Shown: positions 1-5,298 of the stretch, one piece after another
How positions within the stretch are numbered: the first letter of the stretch is position 1
Layout: each line of letters begins with the position of its first letter
Assembly: GCA_016649925.1 (NCBI GenBank)
Contig: JAENWO010000192.1
Location: 1-5,410 of the forward strand
Direction of reading: 5' to 3'
From: Actinomycetales bacterium
Lineage (GTDB): Bacteria; Actinomycetota; Actinomycetes; Actinomycetales; Beutenbergiaceae
DNA: 5,410 nt
Translations under genes and position numbers: made by a program
The notes under the pieces: generated by a model
Told to the model about the DNA's origin: nothing
Seen by the model: the letters and a program-made list of their open reading frames with translations, nothing else
Database searches by the model: none

Positions 1-544
1 CGGCACCCAGGAGGGCTCGTGCGGCCTGGACGCCACCGCCGTAGTTGTCGGAGTCGACGACGATCGTGCCGGGGTCGAGCGCCATGCGCGGGCGGCCCAC
101 CCACGCGATCGGCACCGGAGACGTCGCGAGCGCTTCGACGAGGTGGGTGATCTCGTGCTGGAGGATGACGATCGCCCCGTCCACCGCACGCGATCGCAGG
201 AGCCGGGGGACCAGCTCGCCGTCCGGATGGTCGGCCGGGAGCAGCACGGGCCGCACGTCACCCGCGGACAGCCCCTTGGCGGCGCCCTTGAGCACCGCGG
301 TGAAGAACGTCCCGCTCAGGCGGTCGAGCTCGCTGAAGGCGACGACGAGGCCGATGGCGCCCGCGCGCCCGCCGCGCAGCGCGCGCGCGGCACTGTTGGC
401 CTCGTAGCCCAGCTCCTTCGCGGCGATCTCGACGGCAGCCGCCATCGTCAGGTCGACGTTCGTCGCCCCGGACAGGACGCGGGCAGCCGTGGCGCGCGAG
501 ACTCCGGCGGCGCGTGCCACCTCGACGATCCGCGGTCGGCCCAT
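1..544 (-). CDS. LacI-family transcriptional regulator, N-terminal 181 residues (cut by window edge)
   Basis: DNA-binding sugar-responsive regulator, probably a repressor of the adjacent divergent transporter operon. The reading frame is open from the ATG at 544 down to base 1, and the C-terminal part lies outside the window. Residues 1-26 form the LacI helix-turn-helix (GRPRIVEVARAAGVS, then RATAARVLSG). The hinge-helix signature follows at about 46-66 (LGYEAN, SAARALRGG, then AGAIGLVV). From residue 64 the periplasmic-binding-protein-like effector domain begins, with recognisable VDGAIVI (121-127), PIAWVGRP (145-152) and VVDSDNYGGG (162-171). The start is chosen because GAAGGA (556-551) lies 6 bases upstream and the family motif begins at once. 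The recognition helix reads TAARVL where the family usually has TVSRVL. The family call is very secure. The target and the effector sugar are inferred from gene position only. Confidence 0.95.
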   Translation of the reverse strand, partial: MGRPRIVEVARAAGVSRATAARVLSGATNVDLTMAAAVEIAAKELGYEANSAARALRGGRAGAIGLVVAFSELDRLSGTFFTAVLKGAAKGLSAGDVRPVLLPADHPDGELVPRLLRSRAVDGAIVILQHEITHLVEALATSPVPIAWVGRPRMALDPGTIVVDSDNYGGGVQAARALLGA

Positions 545-569
545 GTCCCATCCTTCGTGGAGGCGCCGC

Positions 570-575
570 AGTCTA
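570..575 (-). promoter_or_regulatory. Possible -10 box of the LacI-family gene
   Basis: On the minus strand the hexamer TAGACT (575 to 570) matches the TANNNT core of a sigma-70-type -10 element. It would place the transcript start near 563, about 19 bases before the ATG, which leaves room for the GAAGGA ribosome binding site. No good -35 hexamer is seen 16-18 bases further upstream, so this is a weak call resting on one short motif. Confidence 0.25.
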
Positions 576-608
576 TCGACGAACGGGCGGGAGGCGGCGT
601 GCTGTGGT

Positions 609-618
609 AGATCGATCT
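609..618. promoter_or_regulatory. Perfect palindrome AGATCGATCT, candidate LacI-type operator
   Basis: Ten-base perfect palindrome centred on a CpG step. After one mismatched pair (608/619) a further matching pair (607/620) follows. A central CpG dyad is the usual form of operators bound by LacI/PurR-type regulators, whose hinge helix inserts a leucine at that step. The site lies 65 to 74 bases upstream of the regulator's ATG, in the divergent region, so it could serve autoregulation as well as control of the transporter operon. Binding by the neighbouring regulator is an inference. Confidence 0.4.
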
Positions 619-655
619 CCAGCGCCGCAGGCCCCCGACGGTCGTCGGCGCTGGA
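618..655. repeat. Inverted repeat, 9-bp perfect arms with 20-base spacer
   Basis: TCCAGCGCC (618-626) is the exact reverse complement of GGCGCTGGA (647-655). Between the arms sits a smaller near-palindrome, CCGACG-GT-CGTCGG (635-648), which shares two bases with the right arm. The arrangement could be a pair of protein half-sites, or an RNA hairpin if transcribed leftward or rightward. No run of T follows on either strand, so it is not a standard terminator. It overlaps the last base of the 609-618 palindrome. Confidence 0.5.
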
Positions 656-659
656 TTCC

Positions 660-669
660 GCGCATGCGC
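660..669. promoter_or_regulatory. Perfect palindrome GCGCATGCGC
   Basis: Ten-base perfect dyad in the divergent region. Its centre is 19 bases from the centre of the next ten-base palindrome (679-688), close to two helical turns, so dimers bound at both sites would lie on about the same DNA face. It is a possible regulator site. The alternating GC composition makes chance occurrence plausible. Confidence 0.25.
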
Positions 670-678
670 ACAGACACT

Positions 679-688
679 CCGATATCGG
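679..688. promoter_or_regulatory. Perfect palindrome CCGATATCGG, candidate operator
   Basis: Ten-base perfect dyad containing the AT-rich core GATATC, which stands out in this very GC-rich region. It lies about 27 bases upstream of the proposed -35 box of the transporter operon (715-720). The central step is TA rather than the CpG usual for LacI-family operators, so another regulator could be the one that binds here. Confidence 0.3.
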
Positions 689-714
689 GAGGATAACGGT
701 TCGTGCCAGAGCGC

Positions 715-743
715 TTGCCGACTGGGCGACCTGGGGTTAGCCT
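715..743 (+). promoter_or_regulatory. Possible promoter of the sugar-transporter operon
   Basis: TTGCCG (715-720) and TAGCCT (738-743) are separated by exactly 17 bases and fit a weak sigma-70-type -35/-10 pair, with four and three consensus positions matched. Transcription would start near 750, giving a leader of about 75 bases that contains the hairpin at 767-795. The proposed -10 box overlaps a short dyad, AGCCT-C-AGGCT (739-749), a natural place for a repressor to block initiation. Actinobacterial promoters are degenerate, so this is tentative. Confidence 0.35.
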
Positions 744-766
744 CAGGCTTCGAGAGAACGATCGCT

Positions 767-795
767 GGGTCCGAGGCAACGCTGCCTTCGGACTC
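767..795 (+). promoter_or_regulatory. Leader hairpin upstream of the sugar-binding protein gene
   Basis: GTCCGA-GGCA (769-778) pairs with TGCC-T-TCGGAC (783-793) around a four-base loop ACGC (779-782), with one bulged T at 787. A G-T pair and a G-C pair extend it to 767/795, giving about 12 base pairs. It ends 19 bases before the AGAGGAA ribosome binding site and would not cover it, so a role in 5' end stability is more likely than direct blocking of translation. There is no T run, so it is not an obvious terminator. Confidence 0.45.
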
Positions 796-814
796 TCGCG
801 CGGCCCCCAGAGAA

Positions 815-820
815 GAGGAA
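815..820 (+). promoter_or_regulatory. Ribosome binding site GAGGAA deciding the GTG start of the binding protein
   Basis: AGGA (816-819) lies 6 bases before the GTG at 826, ideal spacing. The in-frame ATG at 838 would be 18 bases away, too far. The open frame extends upstream to a GTG at 703, but that would put over 40 unrelated residues in front of the signal peptide. This site therefore fixes the start at 826. Confidence 0.8.
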
Positions 821-825
821 CTGTC

Positions 826-2106
826 GTGAGGCATCGCATGATTGTGTCGACGACCGCAGCCGTGGGCGCCCTGGCCCTGGGACTGCTGTCAGGGTGCGGG
901 TCGAGCGGTGGGAGCTCAGCCTCCTCCGGTGATCCCAACGCCGAGTTCACCTTCTGGTCGTTCACCGGGATCGGGGCGGCGGACTCGGTCGACGAGTACC
1001 TCGCCAAGAACCCGGACGCCCAGGTCAAGCTCTCCGAGGTCGGCAGCACGACCGAGACGGCGACCGCGCTGACGGCGGCCCTGGCCGGCGGCGACGTGCC
1101 GGACCTGGTGATGATCCAGGGCGACGACCTGCCCAAGTTCGTCGAGAACCCGAGCAACTTCGTTGACCTGCGCACGCTCGGCGGCGACGACCTGGCGAGC
1201 GAGTACCTCGACTGGGCGGTCGCCGCCGCGACCGGTACCGACGGTTCGGTCATCGGCGTGCCGACCGACGTCGGCGGGCTGGGGCTGGCCTACCGGGCCG
1301 ACCTGTTCGAGGCGGCGGGGCTGCCGACGGACCCCGCCGAGGTCGCGGAGATGTGGTCCACCTGGGACGACTTCATCGCAATGGGCGAGGAGTACACCGC
1401 GGCGACCGGCAAGCCCTTCGTCGACAATGTCGAGACCACGGTCTTCTTCTCGACCGTGAACCAGGTCACGGAGAAGTACTACTCGCCGGACGGTGAGCTC
1501 GTCTACGACACGAACCCGCAGGTCGAGGACGCGTTCGACGTCGCGGTCAAGACCTACGAGGCCGGCATCAGCGCGAACATCGCTGCGTGGTCGTCCGGCT
1601 GGGACCCCGGCAAGGCGAACGGTACCTTCGCCGTGACCATTGCCCCGTCCTGGCTGCTGTCGGGCATCAAGAACGCGGCACCCGACACGGCGGGGGACTG
1701 GCGGGTCACGGCGGTGCCCGGTGTCGGCGGCAACTGGGGCGGCAGCGTCATCGCGATCCCCGCACGTGCGGCTCACCCCGAGGCGGCGTGGGAGTACATC
1801 AAGACGTTGATGTCGGCCGATGGCCAGACCGAGCACTTCGAGCGCACCGGTACGCTGCCGGCCGCCAAGGACTCGCTGACGAGCGATGCGGTGCTCAGCT
1901 ACACCGACGACTTCTACGGCGACTCGCCGATCGGGCAGGTCATGAGCGACTCGGTGCTGCAGTTCAACTCGTTCTACAACGGTCCTGACACCAGTGCGAT
2001 CGGCGCTGGTCTCCTCAACGCCCTTGCCGACATGCAGGCAGGCAACGTCGCGCCGGCAGAGGCCTGGGAGACAGGCTTGAAGAACGTCAACGAAGCACTC
2101 GGCTGA
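826..2106 (+). CDS. Carbohydrate ABC transporter substrate-binding lipoprotein (SBP_bac_1 family)
   Basis: Extracellular, membrane-anchored receptor that binds a sugar or oligosaccharide and delivers it to the two permeases encoded next. The protein has 426 residues from the GTG at 826. Residues 1-24 form a lipoprotein signal peptide: basic start MRHR, hydrophobic stretch, then lipobox LLSGC with the acylated cysteine at 24, followed by a Ser/Gly linker. Family features in order are FTFWSFTG (41-48), GGDVPDLVMIQ (88-98), GLGLAYRADLFEAAGLP (151-167), WSTWDDFIAMGEEYTAATGK (177-196), GTFAVTIAPSW (266-276), HPEAAWEYIKTLMS (317-330) and a typical AWETGLKNVNEALG end. Length is normal for the family. 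Aromatic residues such as those in the AAWSSGWDP segment (253-261) may stack on sugar rings. It is the first gene of the operon. The actual ligand cannot be read from sequence; the GH27 neighbour suggests a glycoside or oligosaccharide. Confidence 0.95.
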   Translation: MRHRMIVSTTAAVGALALGLLSGCGSSGGSSASSGDPNAEFTFWSFTGIGAADSVDEYLAKNPDAQVKLSEVGSTTETATALTAALAGGDVPDLVMIQGDDLPKFVENPSNFVDLRTLGGDDLASEYLDWAVAAATGTDGSVIGVPTDVGGLGLAYRADLFEAAGLPTDPAEVAEMWSTWDDFIAMGEEYTAATGKPFVDNVETTVFFSTVNQVTEKYYSPDGELVYDTNPQVEDAFDVAVKTYEAGISANIAAWSSGWDPGKANGTFAVTIAPSWLLSGIKNAAPDTAGDWRVTAVPGVGGNWGGSVIAIPARAAHPEAAWEYIKTLMSADGQTEHFERTGTLPAAKDSLTSDAVLSYTDDFYGDSPIGQVMSDSVLQFNSFYNGPDTSAIGAGLLNALADMQAGNVAPAEAWETGLKNVNEALG

Positions 2107-2115
2107 GATCGGCTA

Positions 2116-2152
2116 CGCGGCGGCTCGGCGCCAAGAGCGCCGAGCCGCCGCG
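2116..2152 (+). promoter_or_regulatory. Strong intercistronic hairpin between binding-protein and permease genes
   Basis: A perfect 16-bp stem (2116-2131 with 2137-2152) encloses the five-base loop CAAGA. It starts 10 bases after the binding-protein stop codon and ends 4 bases before the GGAGG ribosome binding site of the first permease. No T run follows, and the permease genes continue in the same direction, so full termination is unlikely. In known sugar-import operons such hairpins protect the 3' end of the binding-protein message and reduce downstream expression, giving an excess of binding protein over permease. That role is inferred here. Confidence 0.8.
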
Positions 2153-2155
2153 GAC

Positions 2156-2161
2156 GGAGGT
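2156..2161 (+). promoter_or_regulatory. Ribosome binding site GGAGGT for the first permease
   Basis: A near-perfect anti-Shine-Dalgarno match 5 bases before the GTG at 2167. It supports that GTG as the start and lies just beyond the intercistronic hairpin, so ribosome loading and hairpin folding may compete for space. Confidence 0.8.
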
Positions 2162-2166
2162 AGGAC

Positions 2167-3126
2167 GTGTCAGCGACAACGACGCCGGTGGCCACGCACA
2201 GGGACCGCAAGCCCCGCAAGCAGCCGACCCGGGTCCGTAGCTCATTCCTAGAACGCGTGGCGCCGTACGCCTACGTCGCGCCGTTCTTCATCATCTTCGG
2301 GATCTTCGGCCTGTTCCCGTTGGTCTTCACATTCGTCGTGGCGCTCTTCGACTGGAACCCCATCGGAGCGCACACGTTCGTCGGACTGGCGAACTTCGAG
2401 CGCCTGCTGCAGGACTCCCGGTTCTGGAACGCCCTGGGCAACACGTTCGGGATCTTCGTGATCTCCACGGTCCCGCAGCTGCTCCTGGCGCTCGGGCTCG
2501 CGGCGCTGCTCAACCACGCACGACTGCGATGGGCCAACTTCTTCCGCATGTCGATGCTGCTGCCCTACATCACGTCCGTCGCGGCCACCGCGCTCATCTT
2601 TGGGCAGATCTTCGACCGCAACTTCGGACTGATCAACTGGATCCTCGGGCTGCTGAACGTCGACCCGATCAACTTCCTCGCCTCGCGACTCGGGTCATGG
2701 GTCGAGATCTCGGCGATGGTCATGTGGCGATGGTTCGGCTACAACACGCTGCTGTACCTCGCCGGTCTACAGGCGATACCCCGTGAGATATACGAGGCGG
2801 CATCGGTGGACGGGGCGAACGGATGGCAGCAGTTCACCCGGCTGACGATCCCCTCGCTGCGCCCGGTCATCATCTTCACGGTGGTCATGTCGACCATCGG
2901 TGGTCTGCAGATCTTCACCGAACCCCTCCTCGTCTCACCTGAGTCGGGTCTGACCTGCGGGGCGGGGCGCCAGTGCCAGACGCTCGCCCTCTTCCTGTAC
3001 GAGCAGGGCTTCGGCCAGTTCGACTTCGGGTACGGCTCCGCGATCGGTGTCGCGCTGTTCGTCATCGTGGTCGTGGCCGCGCTCATCAACTTCTTCCTAA
3101 CCACCCGCACACGAGGGGCACGCTGA
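2167..3126 (+). CDS. Carbohydrate ABC transporter permease, MalF/UgpA type
   Basis: One of the two membrane subunits forming the sugar channel. The protein has 319 residues and starts at GTG. A basic cytoplasmic tail (residues 1-30, rich in Arg and Lys) is followed by about six membrane segments, near 34-61, 91-117, 128-148, 179-203, 234-255 and 290-311. The cytoplasmic EAA loop that docks on the ATPase is clear at 207-233: EIYEAASVDGANGWQQFTRL followed by TIPSLRP. The order of sugar-binding protein, this permease and a MalG-like permease is typical of the CUT1 class. The external loop before the last membrane segment carries two cysteines (264 and 270, within LTCGAGRQCQT) that could form a small disulfide-closed loop. 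It overlaps the next gene by one base, so the two are probably translationally coupled. Confidence 0.95.
   Translation: MSATTTPVATHRDRKPRKQPTRVRSSFLERVAPYAYVAPFFIIFGIFGLFPLVFTFVVALFDWNPIGAHTFVGLANFERLLQDSRFWNALGNTFGIFVISTVPQLLLALGLAALLNHARLRWANFFRMSMLLPYITSVAATALIFGQIFDRNFGLINWILGLLNVDPINFLASRLGSWVEISAMVMWRWFGYNTLLYLAGLQAIPREIYEAASVDGANGWQQFTRLTIPSLRPVIIFTVVMSTIGGLQIFTEPLLVSPESGLTCGAGRQCQTLALFLYEQGFGQFDFGYGSAIGVALFVIVVVAALINFFLTTRTRGAR
3113..3118 (+). promoter_or_regulatory. Ribosome binding site GAGGGG for the second permease
   Basis: The purine-rich hexamer lies inside the last codons of the first permease gene, 7 bases before the ATG at 3126. It supports that ATG, which shares its A with the preceding stop codon (TGATG), over an in-frame start at 2973 buried in the upstream gene. 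Confidence 0.75.
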
Positions 3127-4010
3127 TGGCCGACATGACCGCCCAGGCGGATGCGACGCTCAGGTCGCCGAAGCGGCGGCGAGGCGCGCGCCTCGGCAAG
3201 GTCCCGTGGTACGTCTACCTCCTGCTGATCATCGCGGTGATCATCTGCGCGTTCCCGCTGTACTACATGCTGGTGGTGGCGTCCGTCGGCGCGTCGGCGG
3301 TGACGTCGGTCCCGCCGCGGCTGTACCCGGGGACGAACATCGTCGCAGTCGCGACGAAGGTGTTCGACACGGTGCCGTTCGTGCGCTCACTGCTGAACAG
3401 CGCGTTCGTGTCCCTTACAGTGGCCGTGCTCTCGGTGATCCTGTGCGCACTGGCGGGCTTCGCCTTCGCGAAGCTGCAGTTCCGGGGACGCAACGCCCTG
3501 TTCATCCTCGTGCTCCTGACGATGACCGTCCCCGCGCAGCTGAGCGTCATCCCGCAGTACCTGATCATCTCCGAGCTGGGCTGGGTGGACAGCCTGCAGG
3601 CCATCATCGTGCCGGGCCTGGCGAGCGCGTTCGGCATCTTCTGGATGCGGCAGCACATGTCCAGCACGGTCACCGACGAGCTCATCCACGCCGCGAGGCT
3701 CGACGGGTGCAACAGCTGGCAGCTGTTCTGGCGCATCGCCTTCCCGGTGGTGCGGCCGGCCGCCTTCGTCCTGGGGCTCATCACCTTCACGGCGGTGTGG
3801 AACGACTTCATGTGGCCGTTCATCGTGCTGAAGTCCCCGGAGCTGTTCACGGTGCAGATCGCGCTGAAGCAGCTGCAGGCCAACCGGTCGATCGACGTCG
3901 CGCTGGCGTTGGGCGGCTCGTTCTTCGCGACCCTGCCGCTGCTGATCGCCTTCGCCTTCGCGGGACGCCAGATGGTCTCCGGGATCATGGAGGGAGCGTT
4001 CAAGGGCTGA
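3126..4010 (+). CDS. Carbohydrate ABC transporter permease, MalG/UgpE type
   Basis: The second membrane subunit of the importer, pairing with the MalF-type protein. It has 294 residues. After a basic tail (residues 15-25), about six membrane segments lie near 29-52, 89-114, 124-144, 156-175, 213-235 and 257-281. The EAA loop is at 185-211: ELIHAARLDGCNSWQLFWRI followed by AFPVVRP. The usual DGA is DGC here, and the usual EAA is HAA, both mild departures. The C-terminus GIMEGAFKG matches the MalG-type ending (G...GA.KG). The gene starts on the A of the preceding stop codon, an overlap typical of translational coupling of the two channel subunits. It is the last gene of the operon. No ATP-binding subunit follows, so the importer must use an ATPase encoded elsewhere. 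Confidence 0.95.
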   Translation: MADMTAQADATLRSPKRRRGARLGKVPWYVYLLLIIAVIICAFPLYYMLVVASVGASAVTSVPPRLYPGTNIVAVATKVFDTVPFVRSLLNSAFVSLTVAVLSVILCALAGFAFAKLQFRGRNALFILVLLTMTVPAQLSVIPQYLIISELGWVDSLQAIIVPGLASAFGIFWMRQHMSSTVTDELIHAARLDGCNSWQLFWRIAFPVVRPAAFVLGLITFTAVWNDFMWPFIVLKSPELFTVQIALKQLQANRSIDVALALGGSFFATLPLLIAFAFAGRQMVSGIMEGAFKG

Positions 4011-4032
4011 CGACGTCCAGCGCCGACCCGGT
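4011..4032. other. Short gap between convergent genes without a visible terminator
   Basis: Only 22 bases separate the stop codons of the permease and hydrolase genes, which face each other. No hairpin with a T run is present on either strand, so transcripts from each side probably read into the other gene before stopping. Confidence 0.7.
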
Positions 4033-5298
4033 TCACTCGAAGCGCAGCAGCCGCACGCCGTGCGCCGGCACGTCGAGTGTGATCGCGCCGTCGTGGATCT
4101 CCACGGCCTGGCCGGTCCACGCGTCCGTCGCGTGGTCACGGCCCGGACATCCGAGGTCGGCGAGGTGCACGCGTCGGGTCGTCGCCGTGTCGCCGAGCCA
4201 GAACACCGCGCGCCACGCGACGTCGCCCGTCTCGGCGCTCCACACCACGAGGTCGTTGTCGCGCACCATCTCGTAGCTGCCGTCGCTGTCCAGCAGGGAC
4301 AGCACGGCGTCGTTGGTCAGCAGCGCGAGCGTCTCGGGCGGTGTGTCGGGAAGGTGACCACCGACCATGAGCGGTGAGCGCAGCAGGCACCACAAGGTCA
4401 CGAGGGTGCGTTGCTCGTCGAGCGTGAGGCGGCTCAGCCGGTCGGGACCGACGTGCGCGCGGATCCCGATCCGACCCAGCGGCAGCATGTCCGCGTCCGC
4501 CCACGCCCCGGGCCGCTGGTGCGGCGCCCACCGTGCCGCGCGCTGGAACTGCTCGCGGAGCTGGGGCCACGCGTCCCAGAAGTCGTCCGAGATCCGCCAC
4601 ATCTGGGCGTGCGCACGCAGCGACTCGAGGTGCGCCAGGGACAGCTCCTTGCCGGGCGACAGGCTCAGCGTGATGGGGCGGCCGGTCTTGTCGATCGCGG
4701 CGGAGATCGCGGCGATCTCCCGCTCCTCGACGGGCGGGTAGAGGACGTCGTCGAGCTTGATGAAGTCCACGCCCCACTCGGCCAATGCGGCGACGAGCGA
4801 GTCGTAGTACGCCTGCGCCGCCGGGTGGGACATGTCGACGCCGTAGTTGTCGGGGTTCCACGGGCAGACGCTGGACCGGTCGGCGATCTGCCCGCAGGTG
4901 GCCGTCGAGCCGAGCACCGGCAGGTCCCGTTCGACGGCGCGACGGGGCACGCCACGCATCAGGTGCACGCCGAACCGCAGCCCCAGCCCGTGGACCCGGG
5001 CCGCGAGGCCGCGGAACGAGCCGTCGGTCGCCGAGGGGAAACGTCCGAGCGCCGGCAGCGGACGCCCCCAGGCGTCGAGGACCGGGTCGGAGACACGCTG
5101 GTAGCCGTCGAGCCCGGGATCCGGCTCGTACCACTGGATGTCCACCACCACCGTGTCCCAGCCGTGCGCAAGGAGGTGGTGGGCCAGGTACTCCGCGTTC
5201 GCGATCACCTCCTGCTCGGTCACGGACGAGCCGAAGCAGTCCCAGCTGTTCCAGCCCATCGGGGGCCGAAGGCTGGCGTCAGTGCGCGCGTCGAGCAT
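4033..5298 (-). CDS. Glycoside hydrolase family 27 enzyme (alpha-galactosidase-like, substrate uncertain)
   Basis: Retaining glycosidase of clan GH-D, 421 residues, with no signal peptide and so probably cytoplasmic, acting on imported sugar. A (beta/alpha)8 barrel fills about residues 10-320, with a small beta-rich C-terminal domain to 421. Visible motifs are PPMGWNSWDCFG (12-23), VVVDIQWYEP (50-59), VHLMRGVPR (111-119), CPWNPDNYGVD (145-155), FIKLDDV (179-185), LSLSPG (211-216), MWRISDDFWDAW (233-244) and WADADMLPLG (266-275). By alignment from memory with human alpha-galactosidase, D183 is the nucleophile and D239 the acid/base. Two galactose contacts (its D93 and E203) appear to be replaced by I54 and S214. 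The start ATG has AGGAG 5 bases upstream (5308-5304). The frame stays open upstream but offers no other start codon. It is convergent with the transporter operon. The family assignment is strong; alpha-galactosidase activity is doubtful. Beta-L-arabinopyranosidase or isomalto-dextranase activity, both known in GH27, are alternatives. Confidence 0.92.
   Translation of the reverse strand: MLDARTDASLRPPMGWNSWDCFGSSVTEQEVIANAEYLAHHLLAHGWDTVVVDIQWYEPDPGLDGYQRVSDPVLDAWGRPLPALGRFPSATDGSFRGLAARVHGLGLRFGVHLMRGVPRRAVERDLPVLGSTATCGQIADRSSVCPWNPDNYGVDMSHPAAQAYYDSLVAALAEWGVDFIKLDDVLYPPVEEREIAAISAAIDKTGRPITLSLSPGKELSLAHLESLRAHAQMWRISDDFWDAWPQLREQFQRAARWAPHQRPGAWADADMLPLGRIGIRAHVGPDRLSRLTLDEQRTLVTLWCLLRSPLMVGGHLPDTPPETLALLTNDAVLSLLDSDGSYEMVRDNDLVVWSAETGDVAWRAVFWLGDTATTRRVHLADLGCPGRDHATDAWTGQAVEIHDGAITLDVPAHGVRLLRFE

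Larger units (their letters stand above)
545..825. promoter_or_regulatory. Divergent intergenic control region between regulator and transporter operon
   Basis: This 281-base stretch separates the start of the LacI-family gene from the start of the binding-protein gene and should contain both promoters and the operators. No convincing protein-coding gene was found in it; the open frames are unsupported by any ribosome binding site. It is unusually dense in short dyad symmetries, listed separately: 609-618, 618-655, 660-669, 679-688, 739-749 and 767-795. That is consistent with a regulated divergent promoter, but GC-rich DNA also generates such symmetries by chance, so no single element is proven to be an operator. 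Confidence 0.75.

Noticed and set aside
258..551. Minus-strand frame starting at an ATG 7 bases upstream of the LacI-family start
   Set aside because: It is a different frame with Arg-rich translation; the ATG at 544 gives an unmistakable LacI helix-turn-helix.
759..764. CGATCG as a second copy of the 609-618 operator
   Set aside because: Only the six-base core is symmetric, flanks do not match, and this hexamer is common in GC-rich genomes.
703..825. In-frame upstream extension of the binding-protein gene to a GTG at 703
   Set aside because: It would place 41 non-family residues before a clear lipoprotein signal peptide and lies across the likely promoter; the GTG at 826 has a well-spaced ribosome binding site.
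916..1836. Long minus-strand open frame (306 codons) opposite the binding-protein gene
   Set aside because: Arg-, Asp- and Val-rich low-complexity translation typical of the antisense frame of a GC-rich gene; the plus-strand frame encodes a clear family protein.
4117..4135. Seven-bp perfect hairpin CCACGCG/CGCGTGG as a terminator for the transporter operon
   Set aside because: It lies inside the hydrolase coding sequence, has no T run, and short GC-rich hairpins are common by chance in such genes.
3206..4276. Plus-strand open frame of 356 codons spanning the end of the second permease and the 3' end of the hydrolase gene
   Set aside because: Its translation is rich in Arg, His, Ala and Pro with no domain; it overlaps two well-supported genes in other frames.
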